Origin: Rhizobium terrae
Lineage (GTDB): Bacteria > Pseudomonadota > Alphaproteobacteria > Rhizobiales > Rhizobiaceae
Direction: 5' to 3'
NCBI RefSeq assembly: GCF_003425685.1
Contig: NZ_QJKM01000005.1
Coordinates: 186,001-250,000 of the forward strand
DNA: 64,000 nt
Shown here piece by piece: positions 1 through 8,764 of the stretch (within the stretch, counting starts at the first letter, position 1; the number at the start of each line of letters is the position of its first letter). Both the position numbers and the translations under genes were made by a program. Below the pieces are notes generated by a model, which saw only the letters and a program-made list of their open reading frames with translations, was not told the DNA's origin and searched no databases.

Positions 1-262
1 CGTATGCTGGGATAAAATTGCAGGAAAACAGGCGGAAATGTGGCGAAAACATGGCAAGGGGCCTGTGGTATCGGGATAGAGAAGAGTTTTACCCGGAAGG
101 TATGTTTGGGAACCTCTGCAACATTACGAAAGTTTCACCACTGGTCTGGCATACTTGAGGCTCTGGAACTTGCATCCTCTCCTGCTGCCTCATATGGTTG
201 TTTCTTGGGAGAGGAGCCCCAAAATTGACGAGCCGAATAGTTTTGGTTCGGGAGGAAGGATC
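1..262. other. Non-coding stretch upstream of exoX
   Basis: No open frame here has coding character or a ribosome binding site. In S. meliloti the exoX upstream region separates exoX from the divergent exoYFQ genes and holds exo promoters, so this is probably the equivalent regulatory interval, with exoY beyond the left edge. I see short inverted repeats around 222-256 (CCAAAA...TTTTGG and CCGAA...TTCGG), but I cannot assign a regulator to them. Confidence 0.4.
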
Positions 263-550
263 ATGTACGCACCGCGTGTCTTTGTCAGTATGACAGGGGT
301 CCTGATCGCGTTTGCGGTGTCCGCATATTTTATGACGGGTTCGTTCTATACGGCGTTTATACAGACGTTGATCTGTGCTGTGCTTCTTCAAGCCGGCTAT
401 TTCATTGGCGTTCTTTACCTGGTGCGGCGCGAAAAGATGCGCCGCGGCGAGACCGCTCCTGCGGAAGCGGCCAAGACTTCCAAAGATGGCAGCCGGCGCG
501 ACGGGCTGCGCGCCGATGCGGCGCCGAACCTTCCGGCCGGCGATACCTGA
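263..550 (+). CDS. exoX: Exopolysaccharide production repressor ExoX
   Basis: A 95-residue inner-membrane protein with two hydrophobic segments (about residues 6-26 and 33-55) and a charged cytoplasmic tail rich in Arg, Lys and Ala. Size and layout match rhizobial ExoX/PsiA-type small proteins, which lower succinoglycan output after transcription, probably by acting on the initiating galactosyltransferase ExoY. The ATG at 263 was chosen because GGAGGA lies just upstream at 251-256; the open frame extends further 5' without a ribosome binding site. It lies directly before exoU, as in S. meliloti. Identification rests on size, topology, sequence character and position. Confidence 0.85.
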   Translation: MYAPRVFVSMTGVLIAFAVSAYFMTGSFYTAFIQTLICAVLLQAGYFIGVLYLVRREKMRRGETAPAEAAKTSKDGSRRDGLRADAAPNLPAGDT

Positions 551-630
551 CGCGCCTTTTTTTGCCTCTTCCACATCAGGGCCATTTTCGTGAGTCCATT
601 GTTGCCTATCGATGCAACATGGAGTTGGCC

Positions 631-1635
631 ATGGCTGAAGCTGCCGCCCAGACGATCTGTGTCATCATCGCGGCCAAGAATGCCGCGGATACGATCGGAA
701 TCGCAATCCAATCCGCCTTGAACGAGGTCTATGTCAGCGAGGTCGTCGTGGTCGACGACGGCTCGACGGACGGGACCGCCGCCGTGGCACGCGAGGCCGA
801 CGACGGATCGGGACGCCTGAGCGTCGTCTCGTTTGCGGAAAACCGCGGACCGTCTGCCGCCCGCAACCACGCGTTTTCCATATCGAGTGCGCCTTTGATC
901 GCCATTCTCGATGCGGACGATTTCTTCTTCCCCGGCCGGTTTGCTCCGATGATGGGGGAGGAAGGCTGGGATATGATCGCCGACAATATCGCCTTCATCT
1001 ACGAGCCGACCGAATTCCTGCATCCCGAGCGCTTCGAGGCGCGGGCGCGCACCATGTCGCTCGTCGAATTCGTCGAGGGCAATATCTCGAAACGCGGCGT
1101 GCAGCGCGGGGAAACGGGTTTCCTGAAACCGGTGATGAGCCGGGCTTTCCTTGATGCGCATGGCTTGCGCTACCGCGAGGAGATGCGGCTCGGGGAGGAT
1201 TACGATTTCTATGTCCGGGCGCTTGCGAAAGGTGCCCGCTACAAGGTGATCGAGCATTGCGGCTACGGCGCGATCGTTCGCAACGACTCGCTCAGCAGCC
1301 GGCACCGTACAGCCGATCTTCAGAAGTTCTACGAGGCGGACGAGGCGATCATGGCCGACCCGGCGCTGCCGGAAGAAGCTCGCGCAGCCGTACGGGGCCA
1401 CCGAGACCATATCCGCGACAAATACGAGTTGCGGGCTTTCCTGGATGTGAAAAGGGAGGCCGGGAAGATGGCGGCGGTCCGCCATGTGATGGCTCGGCCG
1501 AGGGCGCTGCCGGCAATCGCCGGCGGCATTTTCCGCGACAAACTCGATCTGATACGGGCGAGAACGGCGAAGACGCCGCTCAAGCCCCTCGGGGCGCGTT
1601 ATCTGCTGCCCGGCATTCCTGCCGCTCAGAAATAA
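631..1635 (+). CDS. exoU: Succinoglycan glycosyltransferase ExoU (GT2)
   Basis: A family 2 glycosyltransferase of 334 residues. It has the GT-A nucleotide-binding motif DDGS near residues 42-45 and the metal-binding DADD near 94-97. In S. meliloti ExoU adds the sixth sugar of the octasaccharide repeat, a side-chain glucose, on the cytoplasmic face of the inner membrane. The start at 631 has GGAG at 621-624, six bases away; upstream in-frame ATGs at 562 and 619 lack such a site. The stop overlaps the end of convergent exoV by 10 bp. The assignment as ExoU among the several GT2 proteins of the cluster depends on gene order. Confidence 0.85.
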   Translation: MAEAAAQTICVIIAAKNAADTIGIAIQSALNEVYVSEVVVVDDGSTDGTAAVAREADDGSGRLSVVSFAENRGPSAARNHAFSISSAPLIAILDADDFFFPGRFAPMMGEEGWDMIADNIAFIYEPTEFLHPERFEARARTMSLVEFVEGNISKRGVQRGETGFLKPVMSRAFLDAHGLRYREEMRLGEDYDFYVRALAKGARYKVIEHCGYGAIVRNDSLSSRHRTADLQKFYEADEAIMADPALPEEARAAVRGHRDHIRDKYELRAFLDVKREAGKMAAVRHVMARPRALPAIAGGIFRDKLDLIRARTAKTPLKPLGARYLLPGIPAAQK

Positions 1636-2567
1636 TCGCGGCGAATTTCCTTCAGAACGGAGCGGAAGCGATGCTTTCGCTCTTCCAGCTTACCCTCGGG
1701 ACTGAGCCGGGGTTCAGTCCGGCTCGCCTGCCACAGGGCCAGCACGGAAGGGGCTGCCAGCAACTGCTTGGCCACGCCCCGCAGGCCCGTCTGGGACGGT
1801 TGGGAGCGGGTCAGGAGGTCACCGTGGTCATCCTGCGCATTCGCGGGAGCCGGATGCTGGCTGTCGAAGCTGACGCCCCAGAAGCGCTCTTTCTTGGCAA
1901 CCGCCTCCGCCCGGGTGGAGACTGGCACGTAACGCGGCTCATAGGTCGTTCCGACCGAGTTTGCCCAGTCGTTCCATTTGAAATTATTGATGGATCTTGA
2001 GGTGCTGACCGCTACCCACGGCACTCGGAACGCATCTGCCAAGATGGCGCCGTGCATGGATTCGGCGATGATCAGTTCCGATTGGGCGATGTGGCGGATG
2101 ACCGCCTTCGCCTCGCCTCGCGGATCGAGATAGGTCAGCCCGACCGGCTCGCAGACCGCTTGCCACATGCCGAACTCGGCTGATTCCCAGTGAGGAATGA
2201 ACGTCTTCCTGTGGATCTTCTGCAGGTTCTGGAATTCCGGCATGTCGGCGATCATCGCCGCCGGATCGGTGATCGCCAAATCGGCGGGAAGCCCGAGCTT
2301 TTCCGCCGTCAGCGGGCCACGCACCGCCCGCACGTCCCATTCATCCGTGTCGCAAACATCCGGCGGTGTGCCGTAGCCATAGCCGCTACCGACCACCAGC
2401 TTCTTTCGGCCGGCAGGCAACAAGGCCGGGTTGAGGACCGTACCGACGCCGACCAACAGGACATCAGGATGGACGTCGCGGAAGCCGGGCAGCAGCTCGT
2501 CCCAGAGCCATAGGTTGAGATCGTCGCCGAAATTGCCGTGATGGGATTCCCAGTAGTACGCTTGCAT
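1626..2567 (-). CDS. exoV: Pyruvyltransferase ExoV
   Basis: A 313-residue member of the polysaccharide pyruvyl transferase family. It adds the 4,6-ketal pyruvate to the terminal glucose of the succinoglycan subunit, a modification needed for polymerisation in S. meliloti. The family pattern is visible: N-terminal YYWESHHGNFGDDLN, a glycine-rich GVGTVLNP/GSGYGYG region, and a later SELIIAESMHGAILADA block typical of this fold. A strong AAGGAGG lies at 2573-2579, five bases before the ATG at 2567. It is transcribed with exoW, which ends 42 bp upstream, and converges on exoU with overlapping 3' ends. Confidence 0.9.
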   Translation of the reverse strand: MQAYYWESHHGNFGDDLNLWLWDELLPGFRDVHPDVLLVGVGTVLNPALLPAGRKKLVVGSGYGYGTPPDVCDTDEWDVRAVRGPLTAEKLGLPADLAITDPAAMIADMPEFQNLQKIHRKTFIPHWESAEFGMWQAVCEPVGLTYLDPRGEAKAVIRHIAQSELIIAESMHGAILADAFRVPWVAVSTSRSINNFKWNDWANSVGTTYEPRYVPVSTRAEAVAKKERFWGVSFDSQHPAPANAQDDHGDLLTRSQPSQTGLRGVAKQLLAAPSVLALWQASRTEPRLSPEGKLEERKHRFRSVLKEIRRDYF

Positions 2568-2608
2568 GCGGGCCTCCTTGGGAGAAGAGTTGAATCCATT
2601 TCCAAAAA

Positions 2609-3577
2609 TCAGCGGGTGCTGCGACCCAACTTGCCGGCGCCGAGTTCGAAGGCGGCCCGGATAATCCCCGGATCGCGCATCACCCAGCGGGCGAGCAGGC
2701 CGAAATCCGGCGCCTGCCGCCGTTTCACCCGGCCGGCCTGGCTCCACAGCGCCTGCCGGCGGGCGGTGTTCTTGTAGGAGGCGATCGAGGCTACGTCGCC
2801 CGGCCGCGAGCGAAAACGTTCCTCCAGCGTGTCGAGCGCCACCCAGGTGTTGAACTGCTGGCGCAGGAACTGCGGCGAGCGGTTGTCGATGCTGTGGAAG
2901 ATGTTGAGACCCATGCCACGGGCAGCACCCGCTTCGTCGCAGAGCAGGGTGCGTTTCGATTTCAGGATGCAGTCGACGAAGAAAAGCACGTCCTCGGCGG
3001 CGAGCCTGAGGGAGGGTTCGAAGCGGATCGTCTCGAAGACCGGCCTTGCCATGACCATGCAGGAAAGATGCAGGAAGCTCCAGTTCTTCAGCATGACGCT
3101 GGCGAGGTCCGGCATCTCGATGACAAGCGGTGACTCAGATAAGCGGGTGCCGCCTTCCGCCTTTTCGAGTTCGGCCATGCCGAAGTGGTAATAGAACTCG
3201 TCGCTCGGCTGCATCGAAGCCCAATAACACTCCGCTTCGAAGCGGATCATCGCCTCATGGGCATTTTTCAGATGGTCCGGCAGCCAGATATCGTCGGAAT
3301 CGAGAAGCGCCACGAAACGTGTTTCCACGGGCACGTTGTCAAGCCCGGTATTGCGCGCCGCCCCCGGCCCCCCATTCGGTTGATGGACGACCTTGATGCG
3401 AGTTTTCCAAGTCTGTTCAATAGTTTGCAGTTCGATTTCGGCGGGAAGGGGTGAATCGTCGTCGATGACGACTATATCGAAGTCCTGATAGCTTTGATTG
3501 AAGATCGACTCGAGTGCGCGGACGAGAATGCCGGCTTCTTTCTGAAAAAATGGGATCACAACCGTGAACGTCGCCAT
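2609..3577 (-). CDS. exoW: Succinoglycan glycosyltransferase ExoW (GT2)
   Basis: A family 2 glycosyltransferase of 322 residues, close to the size known for ExoW. It starts directly with the Rossmann-like strand ATFTVVIPFF, followed by DDDS near residue 39 and LLDSDD as metal-binding motif. ExoW adds a late side-chain glucose (seventh residue) to the lipid-linked subunit. The start at 3577 is preceded by a modest AGGGG; the longer open frame upstream does not resemble the family. It forms a minus-strand pair with exoV and is divergent from exoT, with about 110 bp between starts that must hold both promoters. Confidence 0.87.
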   Translation of the reverse strand: MATFTVVIPFFQKEAGILVRALESIFNQSYQDFDIVVIDDDSPLPAEIELQTIEQTWKTRIKVVHQPNGGPGAARNTGLDNVPVETRFVALLDSDDIWLPDHLKNAHEAMIRFEAECYWASMQPSDEFYYHFGMAELEKAEGGTRLSESPLVIEMPDLASVMLKNWSFLHLSCMVMARPVFETIRFEPSLRLAAEDVLFFVDCILKSKRTLLCDEAGAARGMGLNIFHSIDNRSPQFLRQQFNTWVALDTLEERFRSRPGDVASIASYKNTARRQALWSQAGRVKRRQAPDFGLLARWVMRDPGIIRAAFELGAGKLGRSTR

Positions 3578-3689
3578 GTTTTTGCCCCTGCTTCTGCGAA
3601 GAATTGAAAGCCGCTGATTTTCGGCTCCGGGTTTCAAGGCGGCAGATCGCTGCCGTATTCGATTGGCCTCCGACAATGGGATTTGACAT

Positions 3690-5174
3690 ATGGCTCCAAG
3701 CCAAGGCGTGAAGACCATCACGACCAACGTCGGTTGGAGCGTGCTCTCAAAGACCGCCACATTCGGGCTGAAATTTGTCACGGTACCGATTCTGGCAAGA
3801 CTGCTGACGCCGGAAGATTTCGGATCGGTCGCAGTCGCGCTTACCGTGGTGCAGTTTCTGGCGATGATCGGCGGGGCAGGTTTGACATCTGCGCTTGTGG
3901 TCGATCAGGACGGTGACATGCGCACCGTCCACACGGTTTTCTGGACCAATCTCGCCATGTCCTGCCTGATGGCGGCGGTGCTTTTCTTCGGCGCAGAAGA
4001 TCTTGCGGTCCTGATGGGCGCACCGGAAAGCGCCGGTCTTCTGAAGATCATGGCGCTGCTCATTCCGCTTCAGCTCTCCGGCGACGTCGCCTACTCGTTG
4101 CTCGCCCGGCAGATGAATTTCAGCAAGGATGCAGTGCTGAGCACGGTGTCCGAATGCACGGCGGCGCTGATCGCGTTGGCGCTCGCCTTTTTCGGTTTCG
4201 GCGTATGGGCGCTGGTCTTTCAACTTTTTTCTGCAGCGTTGATCAGGCTCGTCGGCCTCTATTTCGTCACCGGCTACATGCCGCGCTTCGTCATGGAGCC
4301 GCGCAGGATCGGGCCGCTGTTTTCCTTCAGTTCCGGGCTGATGGGCTCGGAAATCGCCAATTTCGTCACCTTCCAGGCGCCGATGGTTGTGATCGCCCGA
4401 ATGCTGGGCATTGCCGATGCCGGCGCCTATTCGGCGGCCAACCGCTTCGCCAGCATTCCGAACCAGGTGGTGCTCTCCGCCGTCATGGGTGTGCTTTTTC
4501 CTGCCTTCAGCCTGATGGCCGATGATCGCAAGCGGCGTTCGGACGCGCTGATGCTGAGCACGCAGGTGACGACCGTCATCCTGGCGCCGGCAATGTTCGG
4601 CCTGTGGGCCATCGCCGAGCCGGGCATGCTGGTGCTGTTCGGCCCGCAATGGGCCTATGCCTGGCCGGTACTCGGCCTGCTGGCGCTCTCGAAGGGTATC
4701 GTTACGCCCTGCAGCACGTTCATTCCCTATCTCAAGGGGACCGGTCATAGCCGCGTGCTGTTCTGGTCGGCGGTGCTGCGCGCGGTTGCGACGACACTGG
4801 CGATTGCCGGTGCCGCCCATTATGGCAGCCTCGTGGATGCTATGGTGGCGCTCTGCGCCGTCAATGCTATTACTCTGATCGGCTATTCCTGGGCCGTCTT
4901 CCGCATCGACGATATTCCGTTCCTGCGCGGGCTGCTGGTGAGCAGCCGATCGATGATTACCGCCTTCGTCATGGCGCTCGGCGTGCGCGCCTTCCTGCAT
5001 GTTTTCGCCGACCGGCTTGCCAATCCTTATCTGGAAGTGCTGGCGGGCGCTGCCGTTGGCGGCGTGATCTATGGGATGCTCTTCCTCATCACCGAGCGGG
5101 CGCTGCTCAGGAAGATTTTCGAGATCGTGAGGCGCCGCGGCCGCAGGGATGCGGCAGGTGCGTCCGCCGTCTGA
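3690..5174 (+). CDS. exoT: Succinoglycan subunit flippase/transporter ExoT
   Basis: A 494-residue polytopic membrane protein with about 12-14 hydrophobic segments, of the polysaccharide transporter (Wzx/PST-like) superfamily. The length agrees with S. meliloti ExoT. It is thought to move the completed lipid-linked octasaccharide to the periplasmic face, where ExoQ (not in this window) and ExoP polymerise it. The N-terminus (MAPSQGVKTITTNVGWS) is typical of this family, with a short polar stretch before the first helix. The ribosome binding site is weak. It is divergent from exoW and is followed by a 357-bp gap where S. meliloti carries exoI. Confidence 0.88.
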   Translation: MAPSQGVKTITTNVGWSVLSKTATFGLKFVTVPILARLLTPEDFGSVAVALTVVQFLAMIGGAGLTSALVVDQDGDMRTVHTVFWTNLAMSCLMAAVLFFGAEDLAVLMGAPESAGLLKIMALLIPLQLSGDVAYSLLARQMNFSKDAVLSTVSECTAALIALALAFFGFGVWALVFQLFSAALIRLVGLYFVTGYMPRFVMEPRRIGPLFSFSSGLMGSEIANFVTFQAPMVVIARMLGIADAGAYSAANRFASIPNQVVLSAVMGVLFPAFSLMADDRKRRSDALMLSTQVTTVILAPAMFGLWAIAEPGMLVLFGPQWAYAWPVLGLLALSKGIVTPCSTFIPYLKGTGHSRVLFWSAVLRAVATTLAIAGAAHYGSLVDAMVALCAVNAITLIGYSWAVFRIDDIPFLRGLLVSSRSMITAFVMALGVRAFLHVFADRLANPYLEVLAGAAVGGVIYGMLFLITERALLRKIFEIVRRRGRRDAAGASAV

Positions 5175-5531
5175 TCATGTCGCAAGTTTGCCCAAATCTT
5201 GCCACAAATCAGTATTGCGGGGACAGTTCGCGGTAATGCGATAACGGGGGCTTTGGTCCCTTCGCGCCCCCTGGAACATCTTTTTTCACAGTGCTGCAAT
5301 GCAGCAATCCAGGTTGAGGTTCCGGCATCAACCGCCTTGAAATCATGAGCCTGTGACGGGGTCGTGATGGGTCGGACAAGACTATCGCAAGCCGTCGATT
5401 ATTCTATGGGACAGTCGTTTTTTTCTGTGTCGCCACATTTTACCCCCAAGTCGGCATGACACTTTTGCGGATTGCGGGCTCAAGTCTGCTCTGATTGAAA
5501 CGGCGGTGACGGGAGGCACGGCCCAAAAGGG
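5175..5531. other. Gene-free interval between exoT and exoH
   Basis: No coding frame is supportable across this 357 bp. It holds a stem of six G/C pairs (5246-5251 GGGGGC with 5266-5271 GCCCCC) followed by a T-run at 5280-5286, a possible weak terminator for exoT. A perfect 6-bp palindrome follows (TGCTGC at 5292-5297 with GCAGCA at 5301-5306). The remainder should contain the promoter of exoH-exoK. S. meliloti has exoI (a small secreted nuclease-like protein) at this place; no trace of it is seen. Confidence 0.5.
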
Positions 5532-6689
5532 GTGACTCGTTTGACTGTTGATCAGAACATCTCCTCCCGTATCAATTTGATGCGTATCCTTTTGATTTCC
5601 GGCATCGTCTTCGTGCATGTGCCGCATGATCAGGCCACGAGCCCCTATCTCGGGCCGAATGGTTTCTTCGACTGGCTCAGGGTGTTCCTTGCGGACAGCC
5701 TGTTTCGCGTGGGCGTGCCGTGCCTCAGCGCCATTTCCGGCTATCTGCTGTTCCAGCGGGGCTGGGACGGGTTCGATTATGGCAAGACGCTTCGCTCCAA
5801 GGCGAAGACCGTTTTGCTGCCGTTCCTGTTGTGGAATCTCGGGTTGCTGGCTGCTGTGCTGGTCATGCAGCGTGTCGATATCGGAGTCGGTTACTTTCCT
5901 GATCTCTGGGGCGCGACGACGCGCGAGTTCCTGAGCTATGCTTTCGCTACGGAAGATCTGCCGATCGATATCCCGCTCTATTTCCTGCGCGACCTGATCG
6001 TCTGTATCCTGCTGTCGCCGATCCTGGCGTTTCTGGTCCGCCGCCTCCCGGCACCGACGCTCGGCATCTTGTTCCTGCTCGCGATCCTGCCGGGCTTCAC
6101 GCTTGTCATCGTGCTCAAGAAGACGATCCTGTTCTCATTCACCTTCGGCGTCTTCCTGGCACTCAACCGTGTAGACCTGAAGACGTTCGACCGGTTCGCA
6201 GGTGTCGGCACCATTGCCATGCTGGCGGCGGCGGTGTTGCTTTCCATCGCACAACATCGGACCGGCCCGGATTTCCCCTGGGCCGTCGATCTTGCCCGCA
6301 ACGCGCTTTCCATGGTCGGGATCGGCGGTTTCTGGCTGCTTTCGGCGCTCCTCATCCGTTCGTCGGCTGGTCAGCGGCTCGCCAATACCGGCAGTCTGAG
6401 CTTCTGGATTTTCTGCGCGCATTATCCGCTCCTCGTGCTGATGTGGATGGTCTGGAACCGAGTGGCGGGCGATGCGGGTTATCCGGTCTTCTATCTCGGG
6501 GCCGTCGTTGCGAGCCTGGTCATCCTGGTGGCAAGCAACCTCTTCGTCTCGCGCACCATGCCGGGCCTCTACGAAGTGCTCACCGGCAGCCGAGGGCGCA
6601 GGGCGAAGCTCGCTGCCGCTCTTAAATCCGCATCGTCCGCCGGCCTTGCCCGTCCGGGCGAGCCGGCCCTGACGCAACAGCAGAGGTGA
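5532..6689 (+). CDS. exoH: Succinoglycan succinyltransferase ExoH
   Basis: A 385-residue integral membrane acyltransferase of the acyltransferase-3 family, with about ten hydrophobic segments. It transfers succinyl groups to succinoglycan; in S. meliloti this is needed for symbiosis and for cleavage by ExoK. The N-terminus reads RINLMRILLISGIVFVHVP, including the characteristic His of the first segment (FVH), then a long run of membrane helices and a basic C-terminal tail. No ATG is available: the frame begins with GTG at 5532 or TTG at 5541. AAAGGGG at 5525-5531 fits the TTG better, so the start is uncertain by three codons. exoK follows after 3 bp. Confidence 0.87.
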   Translation: MTRLTVDQNISSRINLMRILLISGIVFVHVPHDQATSPYLGPNGFFDWLRVFLADSLFRVGVPCLSAISGYLLFQRGWDGFDYGKTLRSKAKTVLLPFLLWNLGLLAAVLVMQRVDIGVGYFPDLWGATTREFLSYAFATEDLPIDIPLYFLRDLIVCILLSPILAFLVRRLPAPTLGILFLLAILPGFTLVIVLKKTILFSFTFGVFLALNRVDLKTFDRFAGVGTIAMLAAAVLLSIAQHRTGPDFPWAVDLARNALSMVGIGGFWLLSALLIRSSAGQRLANTGSLSFWIFCAHYPLLVLMWMVWNRVAGDAGYPVFYLGAVVASLVILVASNLFVSRTMPGLYEVLTGSRGRRAKLAAALKSASSAGLARPGEPALTQQQR

Positions 6690-6692
6690 AAC

Positions 6693-7490
6693 ATGACGGC
6701 GGAAGCCAGACAGATTCAGCAAACCTGCCAGGTCATAGGCGCGATCTTGGCGCTTGGGCTTTTCACGACCGGGGCAGTCGCCCAGCAGGGCGCGACCGGC
6801 AAATCCTTCGTCGAGAATTTCGACACTATCGATCGCTCCCTCTGGTTCGTTTCCGACGGCTGGAACAACGGCAAGCACCAGAACTGCACTTGGTCCAAAG
6901 ATCAGGTGAAGGCGGAAGGCGGCGAGCTGAAGCTCACCTTCGAGCAAAGCAAGACCAAGGATCGAGACTATGCCTGCGGCGAGATCCAGACCAGGGCGCG
7001 CTTCGGTTACGGCACCTACGAGGTGCGGATGAAGTCCGCCACAGGGTCTGGGCTGAATTCGGCCTTCTTCACCTATATCGGTCCGACTGACAAACAACCG
7101 CATGACGAGATCGATTTCGAGGTGCTCGGCAAGAATACCGGCGAAGTACAGGTCAACCAGTATGTCGGCGCCAAGGGCGGCAACGAGAAATTGGTGCCCG
7201 TCGCAGGCGGTGCAGATCAGGGTTTTAACGACTACGCTTTCGTCTGGGAGGAGAACCGCCTCCGTTACTTCGTGAACGGCAAGCTCGTTCAGGATGTGAC
7301 GGACAAGACGAAGATCCCCTCCAATGCCCAGAAGATCTTCCTCAGCCTTTGGGGCACCGACACCCTGAAGAACTGGATGGGCAGTTTTGCTTATAGCCAG
7401 CCCGCCATCATGACGATCGACCGCATCGCCTTTACCGCACTCGGCGAAGACTGCAAGTTTCCTGAATCCGTGCTCTGCACGCTCGACTGA
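6693..7490 (+). CDS. exoK: Secreted endo-beta-glycanase ExoK (GH16)
   Basis: A 265-residue glycoside hydrolase of family 16 with an N-terminal signal peptide (hydrophobic core about 15-28, likely cleavage after AVA at 30). The family signature DEIDFE is present at 138-143, so the nucleophile and acid/base glutamates are E139 and E143. ExoK cleaves nascent succinoglycan outside the cell to give low-molecular-weight product. The GAGGTG ribosome binding site overlaps the exoH stop, so translation is coupled to exoH. Three cysteine-containing patches (CTW, ACGE and CKFP...C) suggest disulfides in the periplasm or outside the cell. Confidence 0.93.
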   Translation: MTAEARQIQQTCQVIGAILALGLFTTGAVAQQGATGKSFVENFDTIDRSLWFVSDGWNNGKHQNCTWSKDQVKAEGGELKLTFEQSKTKDRDYACGEIQTRARFGYGTYEVRMKSATGSGLNSAFFTYIGPTDKQPHDEIDFEVLGKNTGEVQVNQYVGAKGGNEKLVPVAGGADQGFNDYAFVWEENRLRYFVNGKLVQDVTDKTKIPSNAQKIFLSLWGTDTLKNWMGSFAYSQPAIMTIDRIAFTALGEDCKFPESVLCTLD

Positions 7491-7506
7491 GGCGCCTTCG
7501 CGCCTC
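7489..7506. other. Intercistronic hairpin between exoK and exoL
   Basis: GAGGCGC, loop CTTC, GCGCCTC: a perfect 7-bp stem that begins inside the exoK stop codon. No T-run follows, so it is not a standard terminator. It may stabilise or process the exoHK message. Confidence 0.45.
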
Positions 7507-7562
7507 GTCGCCCGACGCTGCTGAAGAGCCCTTCAAAAGGTTCGTAGAAGGAGTTGGACGAT

Positions 7563-8756
7563 TTGAAGCTGAATATTCTCTATCTCGCGCATGACCTCGC
7601 CGATGCGGCGATCCGTCGGCGCGTGCTGACTCTAAAGGCCGGCGGGGCGAATGTGACGGTCGCCGGTTTCGAGCGTGGCGCGAACCTGCTCGCGGAAGAA
7701 CAGGATATCACGACGATCTCGCTTGGGGAGACTGCCGACGGGCGGTTCGTACAGCGGATCGGCACCGTGATCGCTGCACGCATGGCACTTTCAAAGAAGC
7801 TGTATTGGATATCGAAACCGGATGTGGTGATCGCCCGCAATCTGGAAACGCTGGCGCTTGCCGGCGCCGCCGCCTCGATGTTCGGCCGCAATATCCCGAT
7901 CGTCTACGAATGCCTCGATATCCACAGGCTGCTGCTGGATGAAGGGGTTAAGGGGCGGCTGATGCGGCTCGTGCAGCGTCATTTCGGCCGCCGGGCAAGT
8001 CTGCTGATCACCAGTTCACCAGCCTTCGTCGAGAATTTCTTCAAGCCATGCTCCGGGCTCGATCTGCCGGTCATGCTTCTGGAGAACAAGGTGCTGGCGC
8101 TCAAGCCGGAGGCGGTGTCGGGCATGTCCGGCCCGCGGATGCCGAAACCGGGAAAGCCTTGGCGGATAGGCTGGTTCGGCGCGATCCGCTGCCGCAAGTC
8201 GCTTGATATCCTCATCGATTTCGCTGCCCGCATGGAAGGCAGGGTTGAGATTGTGCTGCGCGGCCGGCCGGCGTATCGCGAATTTGACGATTTCGACGCG
8301 AAGGTGAAGGCTGCGGCGCATGTGGAATTCCATGGACCGTACCGCAATCCGGAAGAGCTTGGTGCCATCTATCGCGACGTGCAGTTCACTTGGACGATCG
8401 ATTTCTTCGAGGAAGGGCTGAACTCCAGCTGGCTGCTGCCGAACCGGCTCTACGAAGGCGGCCTTTATGGCGCCGTGCCGATCGCGCTGGCGGGCACGGA
8501 GACCGGTCGCTTCGTGAGCAGGCGCGGCATCGGTGCGACGCTTGCGGATGCTTCGCCGGAAAAGCTGGAAAACCTGTTCAACGGTATGACCGAGGCGCGT
8601 TACACGGATCTCGTATCGCGGCTCTCGGCCGTCGAGCGCAGCCAATGGGTGACCGGGCCGGCGGATTGCCGCTCCCTTGTCTCCCGGCTCGCCGCCCTAC
8701 ATCCCGACATGCCATCGCCGGCGGAAATGCCGGTCGTCTCAACCGCGCAGTCGTGA
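7563..8756 (+). CDS. exoL: Succinoglycan glycosyltransferase ExoL
   Basis: A 397-residue glycosyltransferase of GT-B type rather than GT2. N-terminal strands (LNILYLAHDLADAAIRRRV) and a C-terminal domain with IGWFGAIRCRKSLDIL and LYEGGLYGAVPIAL resemble the donor-binding half of GT4-like enzymes. ExoL works at the third sugar addition of the subunit. The start chosen is TTG at 7563, nine bases after AAGGAG at 7548-7553; TTG at 7554 directly abuts that sequence. Position after exoK and before exoA matches S. meliloti order. Confidence 0.85.
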   Translation: MKLNILYLAHDLADAAIRRRVLTLKAGGANVTVAGFERGANLLAEEQDITTISLGETADGRFVQRIGTVIAARMALSKKLYWISKPDVVIARNLETLALAGAAASMFGRNIPIVYECLDIHRLLLDEGVKGRLMRLVQRHFGRRASLLITSSPAFVENFFKPCSGLDLPVMLLENKVLALKPEAVSGMSGPRMPKPGKPWRIGWFGAIRCRKSLDILIDFAARMEGRVEIVLRGRPAYREFDDFDAKVKAAAHVEFHGPYRNPEELGAIYRDVQFTWTIDFFEEGLNSSWLLPNRLYEGGLYGAVPIALAGTETGRFVSRRGIGATLADASPEKLENLFNGMTEARYTDLVSRLSAVERSQWVTGPADCRSLVSRLAALHPDMPSPAEMPVVSTAQS

Positions 8757-8764
8757 GGTGGAGC

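Noticed and set aside
3747..5000. Long open frame antisense to exoT
   Set aside because: GC-rich codon use keeps the opposite strand open; composition is Arg/His-rich with no family resemblance, while exoT is a clear transporter.
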